From Clostridium sp. 'White wine YQ' (GTDB lineage: Bacteria > Bacillota > Clostridia > Clostridiales > Clostridiaceae): a DNA stretch of 64,000 nucleotides. The position numbers were made by a program, and so were the translations under genes. The stretch is from NCBI RefSeq assembly GCF_028728205.1, contig NZ_JAQYUU010000001.1:1229318-1293317 (forward strand). Direction: 5' to 3'. Below, piece by piece: positions 54,039-63,663 of this stretch. Under the pieces are notes generated by a model. The model searched no databases, was not told where the DNA came from, and saw nothing but the letters and a program-made list of their open reading frames with translations. Every line of letters starts with the position of its first letter. Within the stretch, counting starts at the first letter, position 1.

Positions 54039-54827
54039 CTATATAAAGAATTTTGAAATTACTCCACCTACAAATCTAGCAGCAACGGTTTTTATACAAA
54101 GTGAATTATTAGGAATATAATAAGTACATTCCTTATTTAGCCATCCATTTTCTCTCCAATACAAATAATCTAAATTATCTTCTTTACTATATTGCTGCCA
54201 ATTTTTTTGCTGTATTTTAAATATCATAAGAGAATAAAATGTGGGAATTAGTTTCTTATTAGTATAAAGAGAATCAAAGAATTTTTTAGCTATTGCATTA
54301 ATTTCATTACTATATTCTAATTCAACTTTCTCCTTATCAATAAGTGCTCCAGTTCTAAAGTTTCTTTTGGCAGATATATAAGCCCCCCAGCTTTGAATAG
54401 CTGAGCTTATCGTTCTTATAGCATGGCTAGTTGCACCTCCACCTGAAGTTGTAATGATAATAGATGCCTTCCCTGAAAATGCTGGTCTATGGCAAATGAA
54501 TGCCATTCTATCTATAAAATTTTTCATTATTCCATTAGCATCTTCAACATAAACCGGACTTGCAAAAATAACACCATCTGCCTCAATTATCTTGTCTCTT
54601 ATATTAAGCAACCCATCATTTAGTGGACAATACTTTTCTCCCTTATTAAAGCAAATTCTGCATCCCAAACATAATTGTAATTCATAATCAAATAAATTTA
54701 TCCACTCAACATCTAAATTTACACTTAGATTCATAGCATATTGTACTATTTCATTTTCTATGAATTTTACAATAGTCGCAGTATTACCCTTTTTTCTAGC
54801 ACTACTTATTATTACAACTATCCTCAA
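54039..54827 (-). CDS. NADPH-dependent FMN reductase / flavodoxin-like protein
   Basis: A 262-residue protein with the FMN reductase fold: phosphate-binding loop SSARKKGNTATIV (about 8-20) and FASPVYVEDANGIMKNFIDRM. Cysteines are clustered at CLGCRICFNKGEKYC, a motif of iron-sulfur flavoproteins of anaerobes, so it may also carry an iron-sulfur cluster. It starts at TTG behind GGTGAG. Its electron acceptor is unknown. Confidence 0.85.
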   Translation of the reverse strand: MRIVVIISSARKKGNTATIVKFIENEIVQYAMNLSVNLDVEWINLFDYELQLCLGCRICFNKGEKYCPLNDGLLNIRDKIIEADGVIFASPVYVEDANGIMKNFIDRMAFICHRPAFSGKASIIITTSGGGATSHAIRTISSAIQSWGAYISAKRNFRTGALIDKEKVELEYSNEINAIAKKFFDSLYTNKKLIPTFYSLMIFKIQQKNWQQYSKEDNLDYLYWRENGWLNKECTYYIPNNSLCIKTVAARFVGGVISKFFI

Positions 54828-54881
54828 AATTATCTCACCTCTATATTGGGAAAATATATCTGATAATTTTATGTTAATAAA

Positions 54882-55847
54882 TTACATCCATTTCTTTATT
54901 TTTCTAGCAAATTCCTCTACATGTCTATTATCCGTTCCACAACATCCACCAATAACTTTTATTTTATGTTTATTATGAAGTTCTTCTATACTTAAGGCTA
55001 AATCTATTGGCGAATCTGATTTTATAGTCTCTAGGTTATCTAGCTCTTCTGGCTCAAGAGGAGATGCATTTGCTTGAATACCTAAGAAACGTTCTTTAAC
55101 TAGGTTTGTTCTATTTACATCACTCCACAAGGCCTCACTTAATATACTAGGATGTACACAGTTAACCATATATCCTAGTGGTTTTCTATCTGTTGCTAAA
55201 TCAATAGCACTAATAGCATGATTGATTATTGTTCCATCCAATAATGCCCCATTTCTTCTTATCATAAAGCTAATAATATAAGGTATATTTGTGCATTCCA
55301 TTGCTTTTGCCATTCCAATAGCCTCAAAAATTTCTGGCATTATACCCGCAAACAAATAATCAACCTTTGATGACTCAAACTCTTTTGCTTGCCAAAGATG
55401 AAATCTATACCCCTCTTCTTTTGAGAGTGCTTCTTCATAATTGTATGCATCACCTTTGCATCCCATTAGTCCTCCGATAAATATTTTATTTTTATGAGAA
55501 GGATATTTTTCTCTAATATCTTTTAGAAAATCTACATTGTCCTTTATAATATTTTTATTATTATAAGAAGAATTTGATATTTTGGTCTTATTTGCTCTTC
55601 TGGTGGGTGTCATAATCATTATTGGCAAATCATATTTCTCTGAGGTCTCTATATACTCCATGTATATATTTCTAAGGACAGAAGCTTGTCTATCATTATA
55701 AATTAACCCCGCATGCATGATTTCTTCATCTAATTTAACATTGTATTCTTTCTTTAATCTTTCAACTATCGCCCCTTCTGTAAGTATATATTTATATTTA
55801 TAAAAAGATGAAAGAAATGTATTATCATTATTCATTTCACAACTCAT
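54882..55847 (-). CDS. Homocysteine S-methyltransferase family protein
   Basis: A 321-residue TIM-barrel protein. The zinc cysteines of the family are seen as NCVHPS and GGCCGTD, the latter near the C-terminus. It would transfer a methyl group, for example from S-methylmethionine or a methylated donor, to homocysteine. The start follows AGGGGG. The neighbouring reductase gene lies 55 bp downstream, and the two may be co-transcribed. Confidence 0.88.
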   Translation of the reverse strand: MSCEMNNDNTFLSSFYKYKYILTEGAIVERLKKEYNVKLDEEIMHAGLIYNDRQASVLRNIYMEYIETSEKYDLPIMIMTPTRRANKTKISNSSYNNKNIIKDNVDFLKDIREKYPSHKNKIFIGGLMGCKGDAYNYEEALSKEEGYRFHLWQAKEFESSKVDYLFAGIMPEIFEAIGMAKAMECTNIPYIISFMIRRNGALLDGTIINHAISAIDLATDRKPLGYMVNCVHPSILSEALWSDVNRTNLVKERFLGIQANASPLEPEELDNLETIKSDSPIDLALSIEELHNKHKIKVIGGCCGTDNRHVEEFARKIKKWM

Positions 55848-55948
55848 ATTTTCGCCCCCTAAAATATGTATAATTAGAATATAACTTATGTTAAAACATA
55901 TGTAAATATATTACTACTATACTATATTATGAAAGCTATTAACATAAA

Positions 55949-55974
55949 AAAGCCTAGCATAAAAGCTAGGCTTT
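55949..55974 (-). terminator. Terminator of glgP
   Basis: AAAGCCTAGC / GCTAGGCTTT with a 6-nt loop, 6 bp past the minus-strand stop, followed by a T run on that strand. Confidence 0.85.
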
Positions 55975-55979
55975 AACAT

Positions 55980-57608
55980 TTATTTTTGATACATTAATTC
56001 ATAGTATTCTTTAAGCATTCTCTCCACTGAAAAATATTCTTTAGTACTATTAATGCTGGCTACCATCATATCAATCCATTTTTCTCTATTATCATAGTAA
56101 GTAGGAATAACCTTTGCTAGTAAAACCTTATATAAAGCATCCTTGTCATGCTCATCTAATTCCTCAAAATCCTCACTCTCAAAGCCATCTCCAAACTGCC
56201 AACCATTTACACCATCTTCACAAGCTTCTGGCCACCATCCATCTAATATTGAGCAGTTAATTACTCCATTCATTGCTGCCTTCATACCAGATGTTCCACT
56301 TGCTTCTAATGGTCTTCTTGGATTATTAAGCCATATATCAGAACCCCTAGTTAACATTTTACCTATGGTCATGTCGTAATTTTCTAGGAATACAACCGAA
56401 TTTGGATAAAGTTTTGACATTTTAACTATATTCTCTACTATTTCTTTGCCTGTATCATCTAATGGGTGAGCTTTACCTGAAAAAACAATTTGAATCTTTC
56501 CTGATTTTAATAATGGTTCGATTATTTCTTTATCTGAAAAAATCAAGTTACTTCTTTTATATGGTGCTGCTCTCCTTGAGAATCCAATTAGTAATTTATC
56601 CTTATCTAATTTAACTTTATTTCTTTCATATACAAATTCAATTAATGCTTCTTTATTAAGCATATGCGCATTCCATATATTATTTTTACTATCTTCATCT
56701 CTATTAAAATCCTTAGCTGCCTTAAGCATTCTCTCATCAACCCAAGTCTTTAAATGAATAGCATTTGTTACTCCGATTATATCTGATTTTCCTTCTACAT
56801 TCTTCCACATCTTATTAGCTGTGTCTTTGTGAAGCTGAGCTACTCCATTAGATATTTTTGATAGTCTTAATCCTCCTACTGTCATGTTAAAAGGTGACCC
56901 ACCAATCTCTACAAGCTGTTCTATGGTTAACCCGCAATTAGCTCCCATGTACATTAATCTATCTATATAATGAGATTCATTTCCTTGAATTATAGGTGTA
57001 TGTGTTGTAAATACTATCTCTTCTTGAGTCTTTTTAAATGCCTCATTGAAAGTTAATCCATCATCCATTTTCTCTCTTATTAATTCAAACCCTGCAAAAA
57101 GTGCATGTCCTTCATTAAAATGATATATATCTGTTTCTATTCCTAATGCCCTTAAGGCTTTAATTCCACCTATCCCTAGAACCATCTCTTGAGCTATTCT
57201 TTCTTCACCAAACCAACCATAAAGCTGACCAGTTATCCATGCATCTTCATTCTCTGGCAAATCAGTATCTAATAAATATATAGGTGCATTATCGTATTTA
57301 TCAACTAACCATACCTTACATACTACATCTCTTTGGCGTATTTTTACCGTAACTTTAACTCCAGTATCCTTCAAAAAGTCATACTTATAATTATGATAAG
57401 CATCGTAAGGTTTATTATCCGCTCCTATAACTTGATCTGAATATCCTTGTTTCCAATTGATTCCTATTCCAACTATAGGGTAATTATATTCTTTTGCTCC
57501 CTTTAAATAATCTCCAGCAAGAATACCTAATCCCCCTGCATATGTTCTCATTTCAGTATCTAGAGCATATTCCATACAGAAATATGCAACACTTGGCAAT
57601 TTCTTCAT
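55980..57608 (-). CDS. glgP: Alpha-glucan phosphorylase
   Basis: A 542-residue, short-type (about 550 residues) glucan phosphorylase that releases glucose 1-phosphate from storage glucans or maltodextrins. The PLP lysine lies in EASGTSGMKAAMNG, and the N-terminal segment AYFCMEYAL and NEGHALF are typical of this subfamily. The ATG at 57608 follows GAGAGGTGG. No glg synthesis genes are adjacent; a promoter lies about 85 bp upstream. Confidence 0.93.
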   Translation of the reverse strand: MKKLPSVAYFCMEYALDTEMRTYAGGLGILAGDYLKGAKEYNYPIVGIGINWKQGYSDQVIGADNKPYDAYHNYKYDFLKDTGVKVTVKIRQRDVVCKVWLVDKYDNAPIYLLDTDLPENEDAWITGQLYGWFGEERIAQEMVLGIGGIKALRALGIETDIYHFNEGHALFAGFELIREKMDDGLTFNEAFKKTQEEIVFTTHTPIIQGNESHYIDRLMYMGANCGLTIEQLVEIGGSPFNMTVGGLRLSKISNGVAQLHKDTANKMWKNVEGKSDIIGVTNAIHLKTWVDERMLKAAKDFNRDEDSKNNIWNAHMLNKEALIEFVYERNKVKLDKDKLLIGFSRRAAPYKRSNLIFSDKEIIEPLLKSGKIQIVFSGKAHPLDDTGKEIVENIVKMSKLYPNSVVFLENYDMTIGKMLTRGSDIWLNNPRRPLEASGTSGMKAAMNGVINCSILDGWWPEACEDGVNGWQFGDGFESEDFEELDEHDKDALYKVLLAKVIPTYYDNREKWIDMMVASINSTKEYFSVERMLKEYYELMYQK

Positions 57609-57692
57609 AAAATAACCACCTCTCAAAGCTATGAAAATAATATTACATTGTTATGAATAAGCTTACCCCTTTACAATTGTTTCTACAGCCAT

Positions 57693-57698
57693 ATTATA
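57693..57698 (-). promoter_or_regulatory. Promoter -10 of glgP
   Basis: On the minus strand TGGTATAAT forms an extended -10 (TGnTATAAT, with TATAAT at 57698-57693). A TTTGGC-like -35 lies 16 bp upstream. The leader to the ATG is about 85 bases, and AAAGGGG is within it. Confidence 0.6.
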
Positions 57699-57800
57699 CC
57701 ATGTTATTTTATAAGCCAAATCAACTTTTTACCTTTATATATTAACTTTGTAAGTTCTCACAAAATTAAGAGTGTTACATTGTAAGTAAAACATAAAAAA

Positions 57801-57882
57801 ATCCCCAAGGCGATTATGAGCCGTCGATTTTTTTCTCGCATCTGCCTTTCCAAACGCATGTGAGGAAAAATTGGCAGGCGAC
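57801..57882. ncRNA. Candidate structured RNA, GC-rich
   Basis: An 82-bp patch clearly richer in G and C than its surroundings. The pairs GTCG (57823) / CGAC (57879) and a long stem with CTCGCAT (57835) / ATGTGAG (57858) plus T/A pairs below it form a hairpin. CTGCC (57842) in its loop could pair with GGCAG (57873) outside, giving a pseudoknot. No coding frame explains it. Both strands fold; on the minus strand it ends with a hairpin followed by TTTTTTT. The family is unknown. Confidence 0.4.
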
Positions 57883-57887
57883 TAATT

Positions 57888-57994
57888 CTATTTTTTACTC
57901 TTTAGGGCAGTCTAGCAATCCTTAGGTTATGATTTAAACTCATAAAATTATTCTAAGACTAAAAATATTATCATTCCTAAAGAGTAAAAAATAG
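57888..57994. repeat. 19-bp perfect inverted repeat
   Basis: CTATTTTTTACTCTTTAGG (57888-57906) and its exact complement (57976-57994) enclose 69 bp with further pairing (AGTCT/AGACT; TTATGA/TCATAA). It directly abuts the structured patch on one side and the hemerythrin terminator on the other. It could be one folded RNA, or a small inverted-repeat element. Confidence 0.55.
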
Positions 57995-58012
57995 ACCTAA
58001 AATAGGTCTATT
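57990..58012 (-). terminator. Terminator of the hemerythrin gene
   Basis: AATAGACCTA-AAAT-AGGTCTATT, followed on the minus strand by TTTTACTC, 8 bp past the stop. Confidence 0.8.
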
Positions 58013-58020
58013 AAAATTAA

Positions 58021-58575
58021 CTAAAGATATTTCTCCTCTAAGTTTTCTAAAATATCTATATATAGTTTACTAACTTCATCTTCTATTGCATTATTTTCAA
58101 AATCTTCACATTCCTTATTTATTTGTTCAATCGTCTCTTTTGATAATTTTCTTTGTGCAAAAGTATAGACTGTATTGTCTTCTTTTTCAATATGTCTTGT
58201 AAGTAAGTGAGTATAGGACATTGCATTAGCGATTACATCTAGTTTACTTTCTTCATCTCCAGCTTTAACCCTATCTAAAGCTAGTTCAAGTTCCCTCATA
58301 TGTAGTCTTCCTAAGTCATGTTCTACTAGCATACCTTGATTAACTAATTTATCAGCCACTCCTCCGATTTCACTTACCATTCTATTGAAAAGAATCTTTT
58401 CCTCTTTACCATGGTGATGATTATCAGCATAATTTCTTACAAAATCAATTATCTTAGAAAAGTCCTCATATGATATGTCCTCACCTTTTAAAATTCCAAA
58501 ACAAACCTTTCTTACTACTACAAGCATTCTTTTAATATATTTATGTTCATCTACCATTAAACTAATTGCATCCAT
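58021..58575 (-). CDS. Hemerythrin-domain protein
   Basis: A 184-residue four-helix protein that binds oxygen at a diiron site. The ligands appear as H12 (DEHKYIKR), HHHGKEE, LVEHDLGRLH and HIEKED. It lies 10 bp downstream of a soluble chemoreceptor and probably reports oxygen (or nitric oxide) to it, or protects the cell. No other domain is attached. Confidence 0.88.
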   Translation of the reverse strand: MDAISLMVDEHKYIKRMLVVVRKVCFGILKGEDISYEDFSKIIDFVRNYADNHHHGKEEKILFNRMVSEIGGVADKLVNQGMLVEHDLGRLHMRELELALDRVKAGDEESKLDVIANAMSYTHLLTRHIEKEDNTVYTFAQRKLSKETIEQINKECEDFENNAIEDEVSKLYIDILENLEEKYL

Positions 58576-58585
58576 AGTTATCCTC

Positions 58586-59542
58586 CTAAATATTTTTTAT
58601 TTTTAAACCGTAAAACCCTACCTTTTCCTTTGTTTCTGCTAGTTGCTTATCAACTACGCTAGCTTCGTTTATATGGTCAATTATTGTATCTGCTGTTATT
58701 TTAAGAATCTCGTCTACATCGCTTATCTCTAAGCTCATATTTTCGATGTGCTTCTTTTGAACTATTAATGTGTCCATTACTTCTTTAACTTCACTATCAA
58801 CCTTTGTAACTGCAATTAGGCTTTCTTCAATTTTATGTACAGCTTTTTGAGTTGCCTTAACTCCTTCTTCTATTGCCTCATTTGATTTACTTGAATTCTC
58901 AAGCACCACTCTTGTTTCTGTTTCAATACTTTCAATTAAGCTTGAAATGTCAGTGATACTTTTCTTAGTCATTTCTGCTAGCTTTCGTACTTCACCAGCA
59001 ACTACAGCAAATCCTTTCCCTTGCTCTCCAGCTCTAGCTGCTTCTATTGCAGCATTTAATGCTAGCAAATTTGTTTGTGTAGCTATACTTGTAATTAGTC
59101 CAACTACCTCATTTACTTTTCCAAACTTAACTACTAACTCGTTTATACTCTCCATGCTTTTTTTATTTTCTAATTCTAGAGATTTAATTATATTAGCCAT
59201 TTCTTCAATAGTTTGCTTACCTTCATTAGATTTATTCACAGTATCTTTAGTAAGCGTATCAAGACTTTTGCTTTCCAGATATAATTTATCAGTAGATTCA
59301 TTAGTTGTAACAGTTAGATTAGATATCTTATTCATATGTATTTTAATATCACTTGCAAGTTCAGCTAGTCCATCATGTTGTTTATTTACTATATGATGTT
59401 GATCAACAGTCTTTGAAATTAGATTATTAATAGAATCTATGAATTCAATAGCTTCTTCATTTACTTTTATATCATTTTTCATTGTATTTTGTTCTTTAGT
59501 CAGATATACTGCTTCATTATTTCTCTTTTTAAAATTTAACAT
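58586..59542 (-). CDS. Soluble methyl-accepting chemotaxis protein
   Basis: A 318-residue chemoreceptor signalling domain with no membrane helix and no recognised sensor domain. The conserved tip ([20 protein letters not shown]) and [15 protein letters not shown] are intact, and heptad coiled coils extend on both sides. With no sensor of its own it may be driven by the hemerythrin protein encoded next to it. Methylation-like Glu/Gln positions are present. Confidence 0.92.
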   Translation of the reverse strand: MLNFKKRNNEAVYLTKEQNTMKNDIKVNEEAIEFIDSINNLISKTVDQHHIVNKQHDGLAELASDIKIHMNKISNLTVTTNESTDKLYLESKSLDTLTKDTVNKSNEGKQTIEEMANIIKSLELENKKSMESINELVVKFGKVNEVVGLITSIATQTNLLALNAAIEAARAGEQGKGFAVVAGEVRKLAEMTKKSITDISSLIESIETETRVVLENSSKSNEAIEEGVKATQKAVHKIEESLIAVTKVDSEVKEVMDTLIVQKKHIENMSLEISDVDEILKITADTIIDHINEASVVDKQLAETKEKVGFYGLKIKNI

Positions 59543-59779
59543 CCGATGCCTCCAAATACCTCAATTTTATTTATATAGATTAATTATAAATTCTTAGGTT
59601 TAGGAATTAATATGATTCATATCACACTTTGTTTAATAATAACAAATTTTTCTTATTTAATATGTAACCATTGTTACATAATCCTAGTTAAATATTCTAA
59701 ATTTTTCTAATGTTCATGTATAATCAGTATATAGAAATTGGAATACTATAGTAGATTTCTTAAATAAGAGGTGATTTCC

Positions 59780-60991
59780 TTGAAGGAAAAAATTGTTATA
59801 GTCGGTTGTGGTGCTGCTTCAGTCTCTGCTATTAAATCAATACGTTCTATTGATTCTGATAGTGAGATTCATGTATACAGTGAAGAAGCTTATTTTCCAT
59901 ATTATCGTCCGAAAATATCTAAAAAGATCTTAGATAACTTAAATGAAGAAGAAATATTAATTCAAAAGAAAGATTGGTACAAAAATAATAATGTAGATCT
60001 TCACTTAAATTCAAAGGTAACAAAATTGTCTCCCGAAAGTGAGGAAATTATTTTAAGCAATGAGGGTACTGTTTCTTATTCAAAGCTTCTTTTGGCTACT
60101 GGTGCTGATAACATAATCCCTAATATTCGAGGGATACATAAATTAGGGGTATTTACATTAAGAAGCCTAAACAATGCTTATAAAATTATAGATTATATTA
60201 AAAGAAGTGACACAATTTTATTGATTGGTGGTGGGATTCAAAACCTTGAAATGGCTACTTCTTTAAGTAACTTTGGGAAAAAAGTGACAGTCAGCGAACT
60301 TGCACCAAGACTAATGCCAAGACAACTTGATATATTTGCATCAGAAAAACTTAGGAGAACCTTAGAAAGCAATGGAGTTAAGGTTATGCTTTCAAGTGAA
60401 ATAGATGAAATTCTTGGCGAAGATAAAGTCAAAGGATATGTAACAAAATCAGGAATAAAAGCTAATTGTGATATGGTCATTTACTCAATTGGAATTTCAC
60501 CTAATACAGAAATTGTTAAAAATACAAATTTAAAAATAAATAAAGGCATTTTAGTTAATGAGAGAATGCAAACTTCATTTGACAATATATATGCTGCAGG
60601 TGACATTTGTGAATTTAATAATAGAATCTACGGACTTTGGGACATATCCACTAGACAAGGTAAAGTCGCTGGGCTTAACATTTGTAATGAAAATACTATA
60701 TTTCAGCCCCCTCTTCCAGTAACTTCTTTAGAAACCTTTAATATGTCTATATATTCAATCGGTGATGTAGAAGAAAAATCAGATAGTCTACTCCTAGTAG
60801 AGACTGATGCTAGTAAAAATAGATATTATAAAGTTCTTCTTCAAAACAATCATATTATTGGTGCAATAATAATAGGTGATCTTAAAACCTTTTTAACAAT
60901 AAAAAAACTTATTGAAAATAGCACAGAAGTTAAACTTAGTGAATTTAATAATATTTCCGTACATGAGTTTATTGATAAAATTAAAAGCTAA
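59780..60991 (+). CDS. NADH:rubredoxin reductase-like flavoprotein, paralogue
   Basis: A 403-residue FAD/NAD(P) reductase closely related along its whole length to the protein at 49678 (both have PYYR.KISK, KKDWY..NNV and LRSLNNAY-type segments). FAD motifs IVIVGCGAASVSAI and NIYAAGDICEF, NAD motif LLIGGGIQNLEMA. The start is TTG at 59780, placed like the paralogue's ATG and behind GAGGTGATT. It is monocistronic, without a flavodiiron partner; possible acceptors are rubrerythrin or rubredoxin. Confidence 0.85.
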   Translation: MKEKIVIVGCGAASVSAIKSIRSIDSDSEIHVYSEEAYFPYYRPKISKKILDNLNEEEILIQKKDWYKNNNVDLHLNSKVTKLSPESEEIILSNEGTVSYSKLLLATGADNIIPNIRGIHKLGVFTLRSLNNAYKIIDYIKRSDTILLIGGGIQNLEMATSLSNFGKKVTVSELAPRLMPRQLDIFASEKLRRTLESNGVKVMLSSEIDEILGEDKVKGYVTKSGIKANCDMVIYSIGISPNTEIVKNTNLKINKGILVNERMQTSFDNIYAAGDICEFNNRIYGLWDISTRQGKVAGLNICNENTIFQPPLPVTSLETFNMSIYSIGDVEEKSDSLLLVETDASKNRYYKVLLQNNHIIGAIIIGDLKTFLTIKKLIENSTEVKLSEFNNISVHEFIDKIKS

Positions 60992-61000
60992 ATATAAAAT

Positions 61001-61033
61001 CAAATACCTGCATTATATATATGCAGGTATTTG
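61001..61033. terminator. Bidirectional terminator
   Basis: CAAATACCTGCAT / ATGCAGGTATTTG, a 13-bp perfect stem around a 7-nt loop, between convergent oxidoreductase genes. Confidence 0.8.
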
Positions 61034-61037
61034 TATG

Positions 61038-62597
61038 TTACAAATTAGGATCTATTGTATTTTTTCCTTCCTTATAGTGCATCAATTTATGTGTAGCCGG
61101 GCCTTCTAAAATTTCACCATCATAGGAAAATCTTGAGCCATGGCATGGGCAATCCCATGAGTGCTCTGCGTCATTCCATTTTAATTCACATCCAACATGA
61201 GTACAAGTTGTATTTACTATATGTATATTGCCTTCCATATCCTTATACGCCCCATATTTATTATTATCTAGTTCAACAACTTTTCCTTCACCACATTCAA
61301 GTTTTAATCCATCCTCACCTTGTTTTATCTTGCCAGCAACAAGTTCTTTGGCAACATCAAAGTTCTCAACAATTAGATTTTTATATGCTTTCATAGTAAA
61401 AGCTCTTGATGGATTATATACATCTTTCCAAGGATTCTTTTTATCAAGTATTATATCGCATATTATTCTTGCAGCTGTAGTGCCATTAGTCATGCCCCAT
61501 TTTCCAAACCCTGTTGCAACGTAAATATTTTCTTTTGTCATAGTTAGCCTTCCAGCATATGGTACATCATCAATTGTTATATAATCCTGAGTAGACCACT
61601 GGTACGGGAAATCTTCAACAGTAAATATAGATTTTGCAAACTCTTTTAAGGTGTCATAATGCTTATTAAAATCCTCACCATGTGCTACTTTATGACTTTC
61701 TCCCCCAACTAAAATTAGTTGTTTTTCCTTATCCCTCTGCGCTCTTAGAGAACGTGTTGGTTTCTCTGCATTTATAAACATAGCATTAGGGAATTTCTCT
61801 TTTATTATTGTTCCTACTATATAAGATCTTTCAGGTCTAAGCCTTGCAAAATACAATCCTAATCCATCGTAAAAAGGAAAATGCGAAGCTATAATGACCT
61901 TTGGTGCCATAACCTTCTTTCCATTTCCAGTTACAATATTAATAGGATTACCCTCTTCAAGTTCACATGCCTCTGTATTTTCAAATATATAGCTTCCATC
62001 CCCTTGAATCTCTTCCGCCATAGGTAAAATATATTTTCTAGGATGAAATTGAGCTTGATTCTCGAAAATAACAGCAGCTTTTATTTTATAATCAAAAGGT
62101 AATTCTTCTGTGTATTTTGCTTTTATTCCAAGCTTTGATGCAGCTTCTACTTCTTTTTCAATTTTATTTATATAGCTTTCATCATTTGTATACACATAAG
62201 ATGGTGCTCTTTCAAAATCACAATCTATATTAAGTTCATTTTTAATACTTTCTATAAAATCAATAGAGGACTCATTTGCTTCTGCATATTGTCTTGCCTT
62301 TTCTATTCCCATAGAATTAATTATTTTGTTATATATTAGATTATGTTGTGAAGTAACTTTTGCTGTGGTATGACCTGTTGTTCCTGTACCAATTCTACTA
62401 GCTTCTATAACTGCAACCTTAAGTCCCTGTTTTTTTAGAATATAAGCAGATGTGATACCCACTATTCCTCCGCCTATAATGACTACATCAACTTTAATAT
62501 CTTCTTTTATTGAGTCATAATTAGTTTTATTGGTTGAATCAATCCAATAAGAATTTATTCCTTCAAGTAAGCTCGAATCACTTGTTGTTTTATTCAT
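61038..62597 (-). CDS. FAD oxidoreductase with C-terminal Rieske domain
   Basis: A 519-residue protein. Residues about 30-400 form a D-amino-acid-oxidase-like FAD domain (VVIIGGGIVGITSAYIL). The C-terminal domain (about 425-515) is a Rieske [2Fe-2S] centre with CTHVGC and CPCHGSRF, the usual C-x-H and C-x2-H ligands. Such fusions occur in Firmicutes as DadA-like oxidoreductases. The substrate is not known. The start follows GGAGG. Confidence 0.9.
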   Translation of the reverse strand: MNKTTSDSSLLEGINSYWIDSTNKTNYDSIKEDIKVDVVIIGGGIVGITSAYILKKQGLKVAVIEASRIGTGTTGHTTAKVTSQHNLIYNKIINSMGIEKARQYAEANESSIDFIESIKNELNIDCDFERAPSYVYTNDESYINKIEKEVEAASKLGIKAKYTEELPFDYKIKAAVIFENQAQFHPRKYILPMAEEIQGDGSYIFENTEACELEEGNPINIVTGNGKKVMAPKVIIASHFPFYDGLGLYFARLRPERSYIVGTIIKEKFPNAMFINAEKPTRSLRAQRDKEKQLILVGGESHKVAHGEDFNKHYDTLKEFAKSIFTVEDFPYQWSTQDYITIDDVPYAGRLTMTKENIYVATGFGKWGMTNGTTAARIICDIILDKKNPWKDVYNPSRAFTMKAYKNLIVENFDVAKELVAGKIKQGEDGLKLECGEGKVVELDNNKYGAYKDMEGNIHIVNTTCTHVGCELKWNDAEHSWDCPCHGSRFSYDGEILEGPATHKLMHYKEGKNTIDPNL

Positions 62598-62682
62598 GAT
62601 TCTCCTCCTTTCATTATTACAATGTTAGTATTTGAAACTCTTGCCAAATTATTCATATGATAATAACAATATAGAATAAAAA

Positions 62683-62708
62683 AAGACTTACTTTAAAAAG
62701 TAAGTCTT
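62683..62708 (-). terminator. Terminator of the lmo0937-family gene
   Basis: AAGACTTACTT / AAGTAAGTCTT, 11 bp with a 4-nt loop, followed on the minus strand by TTTTTTTATTC. Confidence 0.85.
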
Positions 62709-62720
62709 CCTGTTATAAAA

Positions 62721-62876
62721 TCATAATTTTTCTTTTCTGCCAACAAATAAATCTACTATAAATACAATTGCAGCTGCTAGAAGTAACCAATGTATGAGTA
62801 CTCCACCAATTCTAAAGATTAAACCTAAAAGCCAAACTGCAACAACAATAGCACCTAGCCATCTAAGAAGAGTCAT
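62721..62876 (-). CDS. lmo0937-family small membrane protein, 51 aa
   Basis: The protein starts MTLLRWLGAIVVAVWLLGL, continues with FRIGGVLIHWLLLAAAIVFI and ends GRKEKL. Two helices and the RIGG-x(2)-HWLL pattern fit the lmo0937 family of tiny Firmicute membrane proteins, which are often stress-linked. Its function is unknown. It lies 43 bp downstream of the Mn catalase gene and ends in its own terminator. Confidence 0.8.
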   Translation of the reverse strand: MTLLRWLGAIVVAVWLLGLIFRIGGVLIHWLLLAAAIVFIVDLFVGRKEKL

Positions 62877-62919
62877 AGCATTCACCCTTTCACTTTTAAA
62901 TTTTTATATAATTAATTCA

Positions 62920-63579
62920 TTATACAAATTCAGGTTTTTTTACTTCAGGAGAATCAAAATATTTTCCTGGTGTTGATAAATCGAAATAAAGTTTAGAATC
63001 TTCAGTAACACCAAAGTCTTTATTTGAGCCTGTATCTTTTACTCTATTTAATGCTTCCCTAAATAAGGCATTATGTGCCTCTTCACGGTTCAATAGAAAA
63101 TCTATAGTTTCCTTTACATATTTATCATTTATTTGTCTATATAAATATTCATAAACCACCTTAGCTCTTTGTTCTGAAGCTATGTTGGAGAGTAGATCAG
63201 CAACTAAATCACCAGTGACTGTTACATAATTAGCAGTCCATGGAGCACCTGAAGAATTTATCAATACAGGCGATAAACCAGATAACACATGTGATTGTAT
63301 TTCTCCTACATCCACACCATTATAGTTAACATCATGGCCATTTAATAAATTTATTGTTTGTGATACCATTTCCATATGACTTAATTCTTCTGCACCTATA
63401 TCTAAAAATAAATCTTTTATTGCTTGATCCTTTACTCTAAAGCTTTGTGATATATATTGTAAAGCTGCTTTTAATTCCCCGTTGGCACCACCTAATTGTT
63501 CTTGCATCAATACAGCATATTGGGGATTTGGTTTCTCTACTCTAACGTCTCTTAGTAACTTCTTTTCATGCTTAAACAT
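62920..63579 (-). CDS. Manganese catalase (CotJC-like)
   Basis: A 219-residue, short-type dimanganese catalase that would break down hydrogen peroxide. Ligand-bearing helices show QEQLGGANGELKAALQY, EELSHMEMVSQTI, SEQRAKVVYEYL and NREEAHNALF. Length fits the CotJC-like group, associated with spore coats. It adds to the oxygen-defence genes here. Confidence 0.88.
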   Translation of the reverse strand: MFKHEKKLLRDVRVEKPNPQYAVLMQEQLGGANGELKAALQYISQSFRVKDQAIKDLFLDIGAEELSHMEMVSQTINLLNGHDVNYNGVDVGEIQSHVLSGLSPVLINSSGAPWTANYVTVTGDLVADLLSNIASEQRAKVVYEYLYRQINDKYVKETIDFLLNREEAHNALFREALNRVKDTGSNKDFGVTEDSKLYFDLSTPGKYFDSPEVKKPEFV

Positions 63580-63663
63580 TTATACACCTCCCACACATAT
63601 CATGTATTCTATATTAGTTTTTCTATTTTTTAATAATATATACATTAATAAAAAAACAGCTGG

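Noticed and set aside
57888..57994. Insertion sequence or intron end
   Set aside because: No transposase, intron-encoded protein or target duplication was found; only the inverted repeat is supported.
61133..61524. Plus-strand open frames across the Rieske oxidoreductase gene
   Set aside because: They are antisense frames of a clearly functional flavoprotein and have no family match.
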